A stretch of 13,690 bases of DNA from Betaproteobacteria bacterium (lineage in GTDB: Bacteria > Pseudomonadota > Gammaproteobacteria > Burkholderiales > Rhodocyclaceae). Positions 1 through 6,924 of this stretch are shown here, one piece after another; within the stretch, counting starts at the first letter, position 1; each line of letters begins with the position of its first letter. The position numbers and the translations under genes were made by a program. Under the pieces are notes generated by a model. It was not told the origin of the DNA. It searched no databases and worked only from the letters and a program-made list of their open reading frames with translations. The DNA is taken from the NCBI GenBank assembly GCA_016880375.1, contig JAEHDO010000025.1, forward strand, positions 1 through 13,690, written 5' to 3'.

Positions 1-182
1 ATCGTGTTGATGCGGTCGAAGGTGCCGGCGGTCTCGCCGTCTGTTTCGCTTTCAATGGTGATGACGAACTTGCCGTCATCCGTGGCGGCGTGGATCTCCA
101 CGCCGGGGATCTGCTCGAGGTTGCCGCGCACCGACGACAGCTGGGTCGGTTTGGCATGCACGATGATGCTGGAGATGTTCAT
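1..182 (-). CDS. napD: NapD, chaperone of periplasmic nitrate reductase (3' end cut by window edge)
   Basis: The minus strand encodes 60 complete codons before the left edge, beginning MNISSIIVHAKP and continuing through LEQIPGVEIHAATDDGKFVITIE. This N-terminal strand followed by the PGVE(I/V)HA..DDGK.VVT.E segment is characteristic of NapD. In known systems NapD is a small ferredoxin-fold cytoplasmic protein that binds the Tat signal peptide of the molybdoenzyme NapA and holds back export until the cofactor is loaded. The ATG at 182-180 is the only ATG in this frame near the conserved start; upstream there is only a weak purine stretch. No gene lies between it and the divergent modE, so napD appears to be the first gene of its operon, and napA would be expected beyond the left edge. 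The C-terminal part is not visible. Identification is by motif recognition only. Confidence 0.88.
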   Translation of the reverse strand, partial: MNISSIIVHAKPTQLSSVRGNLEQIPGVEIHAATDDGKFVITIESETDGETAGTFDRINT

Positions 183-255
183 GCTGCTCTGGAAAATGTC
201 TGCTGCCCCATCGGGGATTGAGCACCATGCTATTCCTGTCGACGCCCAAACTGTA

Positions 256-269
256 TTGATAAATGTCAA
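256..269 (-). promoter_or_regulatory. FNR/ANR-type box upstream of napD
   Basis: The site reads TTGATAAATGTCAA, matching the FNR consensus TTGAT-N4-ATCAA at nine of ten defined positions. Its centre (262.5) lies about 80 bases before the napD ATG. A weak -10-like TAGCAT on the minus strand (complement of 227-232) would put the transcription start near 220, placing the box at about -42, the classical class II activator position. The spacing supports oxygen-controlled expression of napD; the -10 itself matches only four of six positions. Confidence 0.72.
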
Positions 270-416
270 TTTCCAAAACAAATTCCATGTTAGGTGAAAA
301 CCCGTTTATCGCGCCATCCAAGCGACGATTTCCCTCTGTCAGGGTGCCTCGCCGGAGCATCGCGTGATACAGTTTCACCGACTGTTTTTGTCAACCATTC
401 AGGCTGATTTGTTGCC

Positions 417-827
417 ATGCCCACTTCGATGAAGGCCAAGAGCGGCCAACCCGCTCGCCCCGCCAAAAAACCAGCGGCACTGCGTGCAAGGCTCCGCTTC
501 GTGCTCGAGCCGGACATTGCGCTCGGGCCGGGCAAAGCCGACATGCTGGAGCAGATCCGCGCCACGGGCTCCATTTCCGCCGCAGGCCGGCTCATGGGCA
601 TGAGCTACAAGCGCGCCTGGATGATGGTCGAGTCGATGAACCGCTGCTTCCGCCGGCCGCTGGTCGAGACCGCCAAGGGCGGCGCGCGCGGCGGCGGCGC
701 GCAGCTCACACCGGCCGGCGAGGAAGTGCTGGCGCACTACCGGCGCATGGAAGCGAAGGCTGCCAAGGCCATCGATGCCGAACTGCGAGCGCTGCAGCGC
801 CTCGTCGCGCCGACACCGAAGAATTGA
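417..827 (+). CDS. modE: ModE-type molybdate-responsive regulator, DNA-binding domain only
   Basis: This 136-residue protein is a winged helix-turn-helix of the ModE N-terminal family. After a basic, proline-rich start come FVLEPDIALGPGKADMLEQI, the helix-turn-helix around residues 40-75 with ATGSISAAGRLMGMSYKRAW, and the glycine-rich wing KGGARGGGAQLTPAGEEVL. E. coli ModE is about twice as long because it carries two C-terminal TOBE (molbindin) domains that bind molybdate; none is present here, so this form cannot sense molybdate by the known mechanism on its own. In E. coli ModE represses modABC and modulates molybdoenzyme genes. The gene precedes modABC on the same strand and is divergent from napD. 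The start is uncertain: neither the ATG at 417 nor the one at 429 has a clear ribosome binding site. No convincing promoter is seen in the 147 bases between the FNR box and this gene. Confidence 0.88.
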   Translation: MPTSMKAKSGQPARPAKKPAALRARLRFVLEPDIALGPGKADMLEQIRATGSISAAGRLMGMSYKRAWMMVESMNRCFRRPLVETAKGGARGGGAQLTPAGEEVLAHYRRMEAKAAKAIDAELRALQRLVAPTPKN

Positions 828-836
828 TCCGGCCGA

Positions 837-865
837 TTGACGCTGCGCTGCGGCATCGTTATAGT
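837..865 (+). promoter_or_regulatory. Sigma70-type promoter of modABC
   Basis: TTGACG at 837-842 (five of six matches to the -35 consensus) and TATAGT at 860-865 (five of six matches to the -10 consensus) are separated by exactly 17 bases. Transcription would begin near 872, about 30 bases before the modA ATG. The -35 begins ten bases after the modE stop, so modABC can be transcribed independently of modE. Confidence 0.7.
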
Positions 866-880
866 CGCCACGTCATATCG
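857..880 (+). promoter_or_regulatory. ModE-like operator over the modA promoter
   Basis: A 24-base imperfect dyad has left half CGTTATAG and right half TCATATCG (reverse complement CGATATGA), separated by eight bases (TCGCCACG). The E. coli modA operator has the same length and layout, with CGTTATAT on the left, a GTCGCC core and a CATAACG-like right half. The site covers the -10 element and the predicted start point, so occupancy should block RNA polymerase, as described for E. coli modABCD. The match was made by eye from memory of the E. coli operator. Confidence 0.72.
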
Positions 881-901
881 AAACCACAAACGGGGATCAG
901 C

Positions 902-1690
902 ATGGGCTTGTTTTCCTTGTGCAGGACGCTTGCCGCGCTAATGCTGGCCGCCTCCGCATTGACGCGCCCGGCCGCCGCGCAGGACACGCCGAACGTGGCC
1001 GTCGCCGCCAACATGAGCGCGGCCATGCCGGCCATAGTCGGCGCGTTCGCGCAGGCCACCGGCCGCAGTGTCAAGGTCGCCTACGGCTCGTCCGGCAACT
1101 TCCGCCGTCAGATCGCGCAGGGGGCGCCCTTCCAGTTGTTTCTCTCCGCCGACGAGGAATTCGCCGAGGCGCTCGCAAAAGAGGGGCGCACCGAGAACAA
1201 CGGCGCAATCTATGCCGTCGGCCGGCTCGCCTTTTACGTGCCGCAAGGCTCTCCCGTCAATGTCGACAACAGGCTCAAGGATCTCGGCGCGGCTGCGGCC
1301 GACGGCAGGCTGAAGCGCCTCGCCATCGCCAACCCGGAACTGGCGCCCTACGGCCGTGCCGCGCGCGAGGCGCTGGAGCGCGTTGGCCTGTGGGATGCCG
1401 TCAAGGGCAAGCTCGTGCTCGGCGAGAACGTCGGGCAGGCGGCGCGCTTTCTCACAACCGGCGAGGCGCAGGCCGGTTTCATCCCGCTGGCGCTTGCCGG
1501 CAGTCCGGAACTCAAGGCGCGCGGCGCCTGGGCAACCGTGCCGGAATCCTGGCACGCGCCGCTGCGCCAGCGCATGGTGCTGATCAAGGGCGCCGGCGAC
1601 ACGGCGCGCCGCTTCTACGACTTCATGCTGGGGCCGCAGGCGCAGGCGCTGCTGCGGCAGCACGGCTACGCCGCACCGCCGGCGCCCTAG
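902..1690 (+). CDS. modA: ModA, periplasmic molybdate-binding protein
   Basis: This 262-residue substrate-binding protein captures molybdate (possibly tungstate) in the periplasm and delivers it to ModBC. Residues 1-26 form a signal peptide: a hydrophobic LAALMLAASAL core ending in RPAAA before QDTPN. Family motifs follow: VAVAANMSAAMPAI, YGSSGNFRRQIAQGAPFQLFLSADEE, IANPELAPYGRAAREAL and GQAARFLTTGEAQAGFIPLALAG, with oxyanion-contacting serines expected in SAAM and SSGN. The length is close to E. coli ModA. I chose the ATG at 902 because GGGGA at 892-896 is well spaced and the signal peptide begins there; an upstream TTG at 824 in the same frame would lie before the promoter and add a non-signal extension. 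modB starts 12 bases after the stop, and transcription is predicted from the ModE-controlled promoter just upstream. Confidence 0.93.
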   Translation: MGLFSLCRTLAALMLAASALTRPAAAQDTPNVAVAANMSAAMPAIVGAFAQATGRSVKVAYGSSGNFRRQIAQGAPFQLFLSADEEFAEALAKEGRTENNGAIYAVGRLAFYVPQGSPVNVDNRLKDLGAAAADGRLKRLAIANPELAPYGRAAREALERVGLWDAVKGKLVLGENVGQAARFLTTGEAQAGFIPLALAGSPELKARGAWATVPESWHAPLRQRMVLIKGAGDTARRFYDFMLGPQAQALLRQHGYAAPPAP

Positions 1691-1702
1691 CCAGAGCAAG
1701 GC

Positions 1703-2371
1703 ATGGACTGGTCGGCCTGGACCCTATCGCTCAAGCTGGCGGCAGCCACGACACTGGTGCTGCTGCCGCTGGCCGTGCTGATCGCGCGGCCGCTGCTGAC
1801 GATGCGCGCCTCGGGCAGGCTGGTGGCGGAAGGGCTCATCGCCCTGCCGCTGGTGCTGCCGCCGACCGTGCTCGGCTTTTACCTGCTGGTCGCCTTCGGC
1901 CAGCAGTCCGCCCTCGGCCAGCTCTACCACGGCCTGACGGGTCGCAGCCTGGTGTTCTCCTTCGACGGCCTGCTCGCCGCCTCGTTGGTCTTCAACCTCC
2001 CCTTCGCCGTGCAGCCCGTGCAGCGCGCGCTGGAAGCCATCCCGCGCGAAGTGCGCGAGGCGGCCTGGTGCTGCGGCATGACCCGCTGGCAGACGCTATG
2101 GAAAGTCGAACTGCCGCTGGCCTGGCCCGGCCTGCTCACCGCCATCGTGCTGACCTTCGCCCACACCCTCGGCGAGTTCGGCGTGGTGCTGATGATCGGC
2201 GGCAACATCCCGGACGAAACGCGCACGGTCTCCATCGCTATCTACGACCACGTGCAGGCCTTCGAGGACCGGGCCGCCGGCATCCTCTCGGCCGTGCTGG
2301 TGGCGTTCTCCTTCGCCTCGATCGTGCTGATCCAGTTCCTCACCCACCGCATCGGGAAGAAGGAGCAATGA
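1703..2371 (+). CDS. modB: ModB, molybdate ABC transporter permease
   Basis: This 222-residue inner-membrane protein forms the molybdate channel as a homodimer with ModC. About five hydrophobic segments are visible: LAAATTLVLLPLAVLIA near the N-terminus, LIALPLVLPPTVLGFYLLVAF, LLAASLVFNLPFAV, LLTAIVLTFAHTLGEFGVVLM and ILSAVLVAFSFASIVLI. The cytoplasmic EAA loop that docks on the ATPase is at residues 119-143 (EAAWCCGMTRWQTL...LPLAWPG), and the signature GEFGVVLMIGGNIPDETRTVSIAIYD follows. The length is typical of ModB. The ribosome binding site is weak (AAGG very close to the ATG), so translation may depend on modA. The TGA overlaps the modC ATG in an ATGA arrangement, a sign of translational coupling. 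Confidence 0.93.
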   Translation: MDWSAWTLSLKLAAATTLVLLPLAVLIARPLLTMRASGRLVAEGLIALPLVLPPTVLGFYLLVAFGQQSALGQLYHGLTGRSLVFSFDGLLAASLVFNLPFAVQPVQRALEAIPREVREAAWCCGMTRWQTLWKVELPLAWPGLLTAIVLTFAHTLGEFGVVLMIGGNIPDETRTVSIAIYDHVQAFEDRAAGILSAVLVAFSFASIVLIQFLTHRIGKKEQ

Positions 2372-3489
2372 GCACGGCCGGACTTCAGGTGCAGCTCCGC
2401 CAGCGCGCGCCGATCCCGCTCGAGGCGGAACTCGCCTGCGCACCGGGCGAGCTGCTGGCGCTGGTCGGGCCTTCCGGCAGCGGCAAGTCGACGCTGCTGC
2501 GCTGCATCGCCGGATTGCATTCGGCGGCGGAGGGTTCGATCAAATGCAACGGCGAAACCTGGTTCGACGCCGCCGCCGCCGTCAATCATCCGGTGCAGGC
2601 GCGCTGCATCGGCTTCGTCTTCCAGAGCTATGCCCTCTTCCCGCACCTCACCGCGCTGGAGAACGTCGCCGCCGCCCTGGGCGGACTGACTTTTGCCGAG
2701 CGCACGGCGCGGGCGCGCGAGCTGCTGGCCCGCGTGCATCTCGACGGCTTGGAGAGCCGCAAGCCGTCGGCACTCTCCGGCGGCCAGCAGCAGCGCGTCG
2801 CCGTGGCGCGGGCGCTGGCGCGCGATCCCGCGGTGCTGCTGCTCGACGAACCCTTCTCGGCGGTCGACCAGGTCACAAGGCGCAAGCTGCAGCAGGAGCT
2901 GGCGCGGCTGCGCGCCGACCTCAACATCCCGATGCTGCTGGTGACGCACGACCTCGACGAAGCGCGCATGCTGGCCGACCGCATGGTGATCCTGCACCGA
3001 GGCCGCACGCTGCAGGCCGGCGCGCCCGACGAGGTGATGACGCGGCCGCAAAGCGCCGCCTGCGCGCGACTGGTCGGCCTGATGAATCTCTTCGAAGGCA
3101 CGCTGGTGCAGGACAGCGGCAACCTCAAGCTGGAATGGCTGGGCCACCGGCTGGAAGTGAGCAACATCGCCGGTTCGGCCGGCGATCGCGTCTGCTGGGT
3201 GATCCCGCCCGAGGGCGTGCTGCTGCACCGGCGCGAGCGGCCCTCGCGCGGCGAGGCGGAGAACCCCGTTGCAGGCAGCGTGCAGGACTGCCTGCGCCTC
3301 GGCCCGTTCACGCAGATCCGCCTCGTGCCCGACGGCGGCAGCGAGCCGCTGGCCTTTTCCGTGCCGACCCACGTCGCCGAACGCAACGGCATCGCCCCCG
3401 GCGCCGTTGCGCGCGTCTCCCTGCTCGCCGAGAGCATTCACCTCATGCCTTGGGAGTCGCCCGACGATCCACGGTTGCGGTCGGCATGA
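2368..3489 (+). CDS. modC: ModC, molybdate ABC transporter ATPase with TOBE domain
   Basis: This 373-residue ATPase powers molybdate import through ModB. Visible elements are Walker A GPSGSGKST (residues 34-42), the Q-loop in FVFQSYALFPHL, the signature LSGGQQQRVAVARAL (136-150), Walker B AVLLLDEP (155-162) and the switch histidine in LLVTHDLDEAR (H194). The remaining 150 residues fit the ModC regulatory region, with a C-terminal TOBE (molbindin-like) domain at roughly 290-360 (PVAGSVQDCLRLGPFTQIRL through GAVARVSLLAESIHLM). The domain order and modA-modB-modC context separate it from sulfate CysA. AGGAG at 2361-2365 precedes the ATG at close spacing, and the start overlaps the modB stop by four bases. 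This TOBE domain is the only molybdate-binding domain seen in the locus apart from ModA. Confidence 0.93.
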   Translation: MSTAGLQVQLRQRAPIPLEAELACAPGELLALVGPSGSGKSTLLRCIAGLHSAAEGSIKCNGETWFDAAAAVNHPVQARCIGFVFQSYALFPHLTALENVAAALGGLTFAERTARARELLARVHLDGLESRKPSALSGGQQQRVAVARALARDPAVLLLDEPFSAVDQVTRRKLQQELARLRADLNIPMLLVTHDLDEARMLADRMVILHRGRTLQAGAPDEVMTRPQSAACARLVGLMNLFEGTLVQDSGNLKLEWLGHRLEVSNIAGSAGDRVCWVIPPEGVLLHRRERPSRGEAENPVAGSVQDCLRLGPFTQIRLVPDGGSEPLAFSVPTHVAERNGIAPGAVARVSLLAESIHLMPWESPDDPRLRSA

Positions 3490-3607
3490 ATAGCCAAGCC
3501 GGCGATCCTGATGCATACTTTCGAGCCTGCCGCGAAGGGGATGTTCGGGGCTCCGATCGGGCGGGACTGCAGGCCTTTCAGATAATCCAGCAAAGGAGAA
3601 AATGATC

Positions 3608-4459
3608 ATGCGCATCCTGATTGCCATCGGCGTGGCTGCCGGGCTCGCCCTGTCACTTCCCGCCGGCGCGTCGGAATCGACCCTCGCCCGGATCAAGCAG
3701 TCCGGCACGATCAAGCTCGGCTATCGCGAGAATTCGATACCTTTCTCCTTCGTCGCGGACGACAAGCTGCCGCGTGGCTACAGCGTCGACCTGTGCCGCA
3801 TCGTCGCCGACGACCTGGCCACCCAGTTGAAGCTGCCGAAACTCGACGTGCGCTGGGTCGCGGTGACGGCACAAAGCCGCTTCGAGGCGCTGAAGCACGG
3901 CCAGATCGACCTCGAGTGCGGCAACACCACGCAAACCCTTTCGCGCCGTGCCGAATTCGATTTCAGCGTAATGACCTTTGTCGATGGGGCGAGCCTGCTG
4001 TTCCGCAAGGGAGAAAAACCCAAGTCGCTCGACGATATCAAGGGACAGCGGGTTGCGGTCGTCTCCGGCACGACGACCGAAAAGGTCCTGGATGACATGG
4101 TCGGCATGGCCAGGCTGGGGGTGATCCTGCTCAAGGTCAAGGATCACGATTCCGCCCTGACGGCACTCAAGGACAAGGCGGCAACCGCCTATGCGGCCGA
4201 CCGCACGGTGCTGGTCTCGACCGCCATGGTCAGGGGCGAGGGGCAGTCGTTCGAGCTGTCCGAAGTGCAATTCACCTACGAGCCCTACGGCCTGACGATG
4301 CTGCGCGATGCGGATTTCCGGCTGGCGGTCGATCGAACCTTGTCGCGCCTCTACCGGAGCGGGGAAATCGGCCCGATTCTCAAGCGCTGGTTCGAGCCGT
4401 TTGGCGATCCCGGCGAAGTGCTGAAGGCGATGTTCCTGTTGAACGGACTGCCCGAGTAG
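3608..4459 (+). CDS. Family-3 periplasmic amino-acid-binding protein (GltI-like), orphan
   Basis: This 283-residue protein is a polar amino acid (SBP_bac_3) binding protein of an ABC transporter. A short signal peptide (MRILIAIGVAAGLALSLPAGAS) precedes the mature chain. Family motifs are SGTIKLGYRENSIPFSFVADD, GYSVDLCRIVADDL, LDVRWVAVTAQSRFEALKHGQIDLECGNTTQTLSRR and IKGQRVAVVSGTTTEKVL. The ligand-pocket arginine of RFEALK and the CGNTTQT segment resemble GltI, which binds glutamate and aspartate. An ATG at 3602 is also in frame, but AAAGGAG (3592-3598) sits only 3 bases from it and 9 bases from the ATG at 3608, so I prefer 3608. No permease or ATPase gene is adjacent, so it either shares a distant transporter or has another role. 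The 118 bases after modC show no clear promoter or terminator; read-through from mod is possible. Confidence 0.85.
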   Translation: MRILIAIGVAAGLALSLPAGASESTLARIKQSGTIKLGYRENSIPFSFVADDKLPRGYSVDLCRIVADDLATQLKLPKLDVRWVAVTAQSRFEALKHGQIDLECGNTTQTLSRRAEFDFSVMTFVDGASLLFRKGEKPKSLDDIKGQRVAVVSGTTTEKVLDDMVGMARLGVILLKVKDHDSALTALKDKAATAYAADRTVLVSTAMVRGEGQSFELSEVQFTYEPYGLTMLRDADFRLAVDRTLSRLYRSGEIGPILKRWFEPFGDPGEVLKAMFLLNGLPE

Positions 4460-4500
4460 CGCCGGCCGGCTTCGGGATTGCGCGTGACGGGCCGCGCGGT

Positions 4501-5241
4501 TTAGAAGCGTTCGTCCTCGCGCAGGTAGCGCCACTTGCCCGAGGGCAGGTCGCCCAGCTTGACGCTGCCGATGCGCACGCGCTTCAAGCCCGTCACCTTC
4601 AGGTCGACCAGTTCGCACATGCGGCGGATCTGGCGTTTCTTGCCCTCGCGCAGGACGAAGCGCAGCTGGTCCTCGTTCTGCCAGCTCACCTTGGCCGGCT
4701 TCAGCGCCGTGCCGTCGAGCGAGAGGCCGTGGTTGAGCAGCGCCAGCCCCTTGGCATCCAGCCTGCCCTCGACGCGCACCAGGTATTCCTTCTCGATGCG
4801 CGAGTCCTCGCCGATGAGCAGCTTGGCGATGCGGCCGTCCTGGGTCAGCACCAGCAGGCCGGTGGAGTCGATGTCGAGGCGCCCGGCCGGGGCCAGGCCC
4901 TTCAGGTGGGCCGGGTTGAAGCGTTGCGGCGAGCGGTCGCCGGCGTGGTGGGTCGCGGCGCCGATCAGCGTCACCGCCGGCTTGTAGCCCTGCTCGGCCT
5001 GGCCGGAGACGTAGCCGACCGGCTTGTTGAGCAGGAGGGTGACGAGGGCGAGCTGGCTCGACTGCGCTTCGCGGCTCAAGGTGATCTTCTGCGTCGGCAG
5101 CGCACGGCTGCCAAGTTCGGTGACGCGCACGCCGTCGACGAAGACCCAGCCGCGCTCGATGTAGGCGTCGGCCTCGCGGCGCGAGCACAGGCCCTGCTCG
5201 GACATCAGCTTGGAGATGCGGACCTTGCCGTCTTCAGTCAT
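4501..5241 (-). CDS. RsuA/RluB/RluF-family pseudouridine synthase, closest to RluF
   Basis: This 246-residue enzyme isomerises uridine to pseudouridine in ribosomal RNA. An N-terminal S4 RNA-binding domain ([31 protein letters not shown], residues 7-37 and on) is followed by the catalytic domain with [10 protein letters not shown] and [17 protein letters not shown], where D123 is the expected nucleophile. The C-terminal motif [41 protein letters not shown] resembles E. coli RluF (23S U2604) more than RluB or RluE. It lacks the basic tail of about 40 residues that extends E. coli RluF. The start at 5241 lies inside the end of the upstream nuclease gene (8-base overlap), so translational coupling is likely. 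It converges with the amino-acid-binding protein gene; the 41 bases between them show no convincing terminator. The exact target uridine cannot be assigned from sequence. Confidence 0.87.
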   Translation of the reverse strand: MTEDGKVRISKLMSEQGLCSRREADAYIERGWVFVDGVRVTELGSRALPTQKITLSREAQSSQLALVTLLLNKPVGYVSGQAEQGYKPAVTLIGAATHHAGDRSPQRFNPAHLKGLAPAGRLDIDSTGLLVLTQDGRIAKLLIGEDSRIEKEYLVRVEGRLDAKGLALLNHGLSLDGTALKPAKVSWQNEDQLRFVLREGKKRQIRRMCELVDLKVTGLKRVRIGSVKLGDLPSGKWRYLREDERF

Positions 5242-6655
5242 GGCGTTCTCGTTCTATCCTGAGAATGTCCTCGGACCCGGCGCGCTTCTCCAGCTCGCGC
5301 CGCAGGATGCGGTAGGTGTCGAGGTCGAAGGCGGCATCGAAGCGCGTCTGCGCCGCCTCATTCAGGTCGGCCTCGCTCTTCACCGAGCCGAGGTAGCACC
5401 ACTGCGCGAAGAGGTGCCATTCGCAGCGTGCGCCGGCCTCGTCGCGCTCGCGGATGGCGATGCGCCCCGGGAAAGGCCAGGCGCGCAGCTTGAGCACGGC
5501 GAGCGCGGTCTTCAGGCGCAGGTCGTGCCGCTCGGCGCTTTCCTTGCCGGCGCACCAGCCCTTGCAGCGCTTGATCTGGTGGTTGAAGCACGGGCCCTTG
5601 CCCTGCTCCAGCCCGAGGCGCTTCAGGCACAGGCCGTGCTCTGCGGCCAGCTCGCGCAGGGTGTTGCCGGCTTCGCGCTTCGACTTGAACTGGCCGTAGA
5701 GTTCGCCGAGTGCTTCCGGCGCGGCGCCGGCCAGCGGCACCAGTTCGAGGGCGCGATCCTGGTTAAATTCGCCGCCCTCCTTCAGGCGGAAGGCGCAGAT
5801 CTCGACGTTCTTGCGCAGGCGGCGGTTGTGGATGGGGGATTTTTCCTTGACGAGGCGCGCCTCCAGCAGCAGGGCGCCGAGCTCGCCGGCGGTCTCGATC
5901 CAGTCGATGCGCTTCACCTCGCGGGCGATCTGCATGGCGCGGCCGCTGCCGTGGTCGGCGGCGAAATGCGACTGCACGCGCGCGCGCATGTTGACGCCCT
6001 TGCCGACATAGAGCGGTAACTCGTTCTCGCCATGGAAGAGGTATACGCCCGGCGCCTCCGGCACCGCATCGACGGCCGTTGCCTCCAGGCCCGACGGCAG
6101 GCTGGGCGCCTTCATGGCTTTCTTCAGCGCGGCGCGGATCGCCTCGGGCGATTTCTCCGCCTCGACGAGCTTCACGAAGTCCCACAGCACGCGGGCATCG
6201 CCGAGGGCGCGGTGGCGGGCGTCGCAGGCGAGCGCGTGCCGCGCGATCAGCGCGTCGAGGCCGTGGCGGTGGTGCTCGGGATAGAGGGCGCGGGAGAGCT
6301 TGACGGTGCACAGCACGCGCGGCTGGAAATCCATGCCGAGGCGCTTGAACTCGTTCTTGAGGAAACCGTAATCGAAGCGCGCGTTGTGGGCGACGAAGAG
6401 GCTGCCCTCGATGCGGGCGAAGACTTCCCCGGCGATGTCGGCGAAGCGCGGCGCGCCGCGCACCATCTCGTCGGTGATGCCGATGAAGCCCTGGATCAGG
6501 GACGGAATGGGTTCGCCCGGATCGACCAGCGTGGACCACTCGTACTCGACCTGCCCCCCGGTGACCTTGACGATGCCGACCTCGATGACGCGGTCGAACG
6601 CCGGGTTGGCGCCGGTGGTTTCGAGGTCGACGAAGACGATGGAAGGGGCGAGCAA
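5234..6655 (-). CDS. DEDDh 3'-5' exonuclease fused to GIY-YIG (UvrC/Cho-like) endonuclease
   Basis: A 473-residue two-nuclease protein. Residues 6-165 are a DnaQ-type exonuclease: VFVDLETTG (D10, E12), [15 protein letters not shown] (D95) and HRALGDAR (H148, D153) complete the DEDDh set. Residues 198-280 are a GIY-YIG nuclease like the UvrC N-terminus: [30 protein letters not shown], with R224 and catalytic-type E265 before KEKSPIHN. Residues 343-368 hold four cysteines (C343, C356, C364, C368; spacing X12, X7, X3) resembling the UvrC Fe-S cysteine cluster, including the [16 protein letters not shown] segment. Related exonuclease/GIY-YIG proteins are known in actinobacteria and betaproteobacteria and are presumed to act in DNA repair; the substrate is not established from sequence. 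The start is a TTG at 6655: an in-frame stop lies at 6679-6677, no ATG or GTG lies between, and the motif with D10 must be included. No ribosome binding site is visible. The 3' end overlaps the RluF-like gene. Confidence 0.88.
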   Translation of the reverse strand: MLAPSIVFVDLETTGANPAFDRVIEVGIVKVTGGQVEYEWSTLVDPGEPIPSLIQGFIGITDEMVRGAPRFADIAGEVFARIEGSLFVAHNARFDYGFLKNEFKRLGMDFQPRVLCTVKLSRALYPEHHRHGLDALIARHALACDARHRALGDARVLWDFVKLVEAEKSPEAIRAALKKAMKAPSLPSGLEATAVDAVPEAPGVYLFHGENELPLYVGKGVNMRARVQSHFAADHGSGRAMQIAREVKRIDWIETAGELGALLLEARLVKEKSPIHNRRLRKNVEICAFRLKEGGEFNQDRALELVPLAGAAPEALGELYGQFKSKREAGNTLRELAAEHGLCLKRLGLEQGKGPCFNHQIKRCKGWCAGKESAERHDLRLKTALAVLKLRAWPFPGRIAIRERDEAGARCEWHLFAQWCYLGSVKSEADLNEAAQTRFDAAFDLDTYRILRRELEKRAGSEDILRIERERHD

Positions 6656-6672
6656 GCGGGGACGGCAGGTCG

Positions 6673-6705
6673 AAAGTCAGCCGCCGTGGCACGGCGGCTG
6701 ACTTT
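6673..6705 (-). terminator. 15-bp hairpin after the DUF3460 gene, probable Rho-independent terminator
   Basis: A perfect inverted repeat has arms AAAGTCAGCCGCCGT (6673-6687) and ACGGCGGCTGACTTT (6691-6705) around a three-base loop. It begins three bases past the DUF3460 stop on the minus strand. On that strand the stem ends in TTT followed by CGACC, a short U-tract, so termination may be partial; on the plus strand the run is TTTT. The hairpin ends 18 bases before the TTG start of the nuclease gene, so the nuclease needs read-through or a promoter inside the DUF3460 gene. Confidence 0.75.
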
Positions 6706-6708
6706 TCC

Positions 6709-6891
6709 TCAGCTGTAGACGTAAGCCTTCTGCGGCACCCTGGATTCCTTCAGGCGTTGCTGCTCCTCGGGCGTCTGCGGTCCCTTGTCCCACCAGAGGG
6801 CGCGGCCGGCCTTCTGCTCCCGGATTTCCTCGGGGTGCTGCGCCAGCCATTCACGCATGAACTGGGTGTGCTCGGATTCGTACTGGGCCAT
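6709..6891 (-). CDS. DUF3460 family small protein
   Basis: This 60-residue acidic and basic soluble protein has no signal peptide or membrane segment. Its sequence (MAQYESEHTQFMREWLAQHPE, then QKAGRALWWDKGPQTPEEQQR, ending RVPQKAYVYS) matches the DUF3460 pattern of betaproteobacteria, in which the (Y/F)ESE.TQFMR opening and the GRALWWDK centre are conserved. No function is known for the family. It starts 33 bases after the spoT stop on the same strand and is probably the last gene of the yicC-gmk-rpoZ-spoT transcript, since a strong hairpin follows its stop directly. The Shine-Dalgarno sequence is weak (GAAAG). Its position suggests co-expression with stringent-response genes; no functional link can be claimed. 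Confidence 0.85.
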   Translation of the reverse strand: MAQYESEHTQFMREWLAQHPEEIREQKAGRALWWDKGPQTPEEQQRLKESRVPQKAYVYS

Positions 6892-6924
6892 GTCGATGCT
6901 TTCAAGAGCTCCAAAAACGCGATT

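Noticed and set aside
369..385. ACAGT-N7-ACTGT dyad followed by TTTTTG upstream of modE
   Set aside because: A stem of only five AT-rich pairs is too weak for a terminator and there is no upstream plus-strand gene to end; it does not match a known operator.
919..3489. A very long open frame running from modA into modC, in a different frame through modA and modB
   Set aside because: Through modA and modB it reads out of frame, with arginine- and alanine-rich low-complexity translation; only its last part is the real modC frame.
3486..3605. A 39-codon open frame (MNSQAGDPDAYFRACREG...) whose ATGA overlaps the modC stop and whose stop overlaps the ATG at 3602
   Set aside because: The double overlap looks like a coupling ORF, but codon third positions include many A and T (AAT, CCT, GCA, CGA, ATA, AGG, AGA), unlike the neighbouring genes, there is no homology I recognise, and the frame is also open far upstream inside modC, as is common in GC-rich DNA.
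4460..4500. GC-rich spacer between the convergent binding-protein and RluF-like genes, checked for a terminator
   Set aside because: Only short self-complementary GC words are present, with no stem of useful length and no U-tract in either direction.
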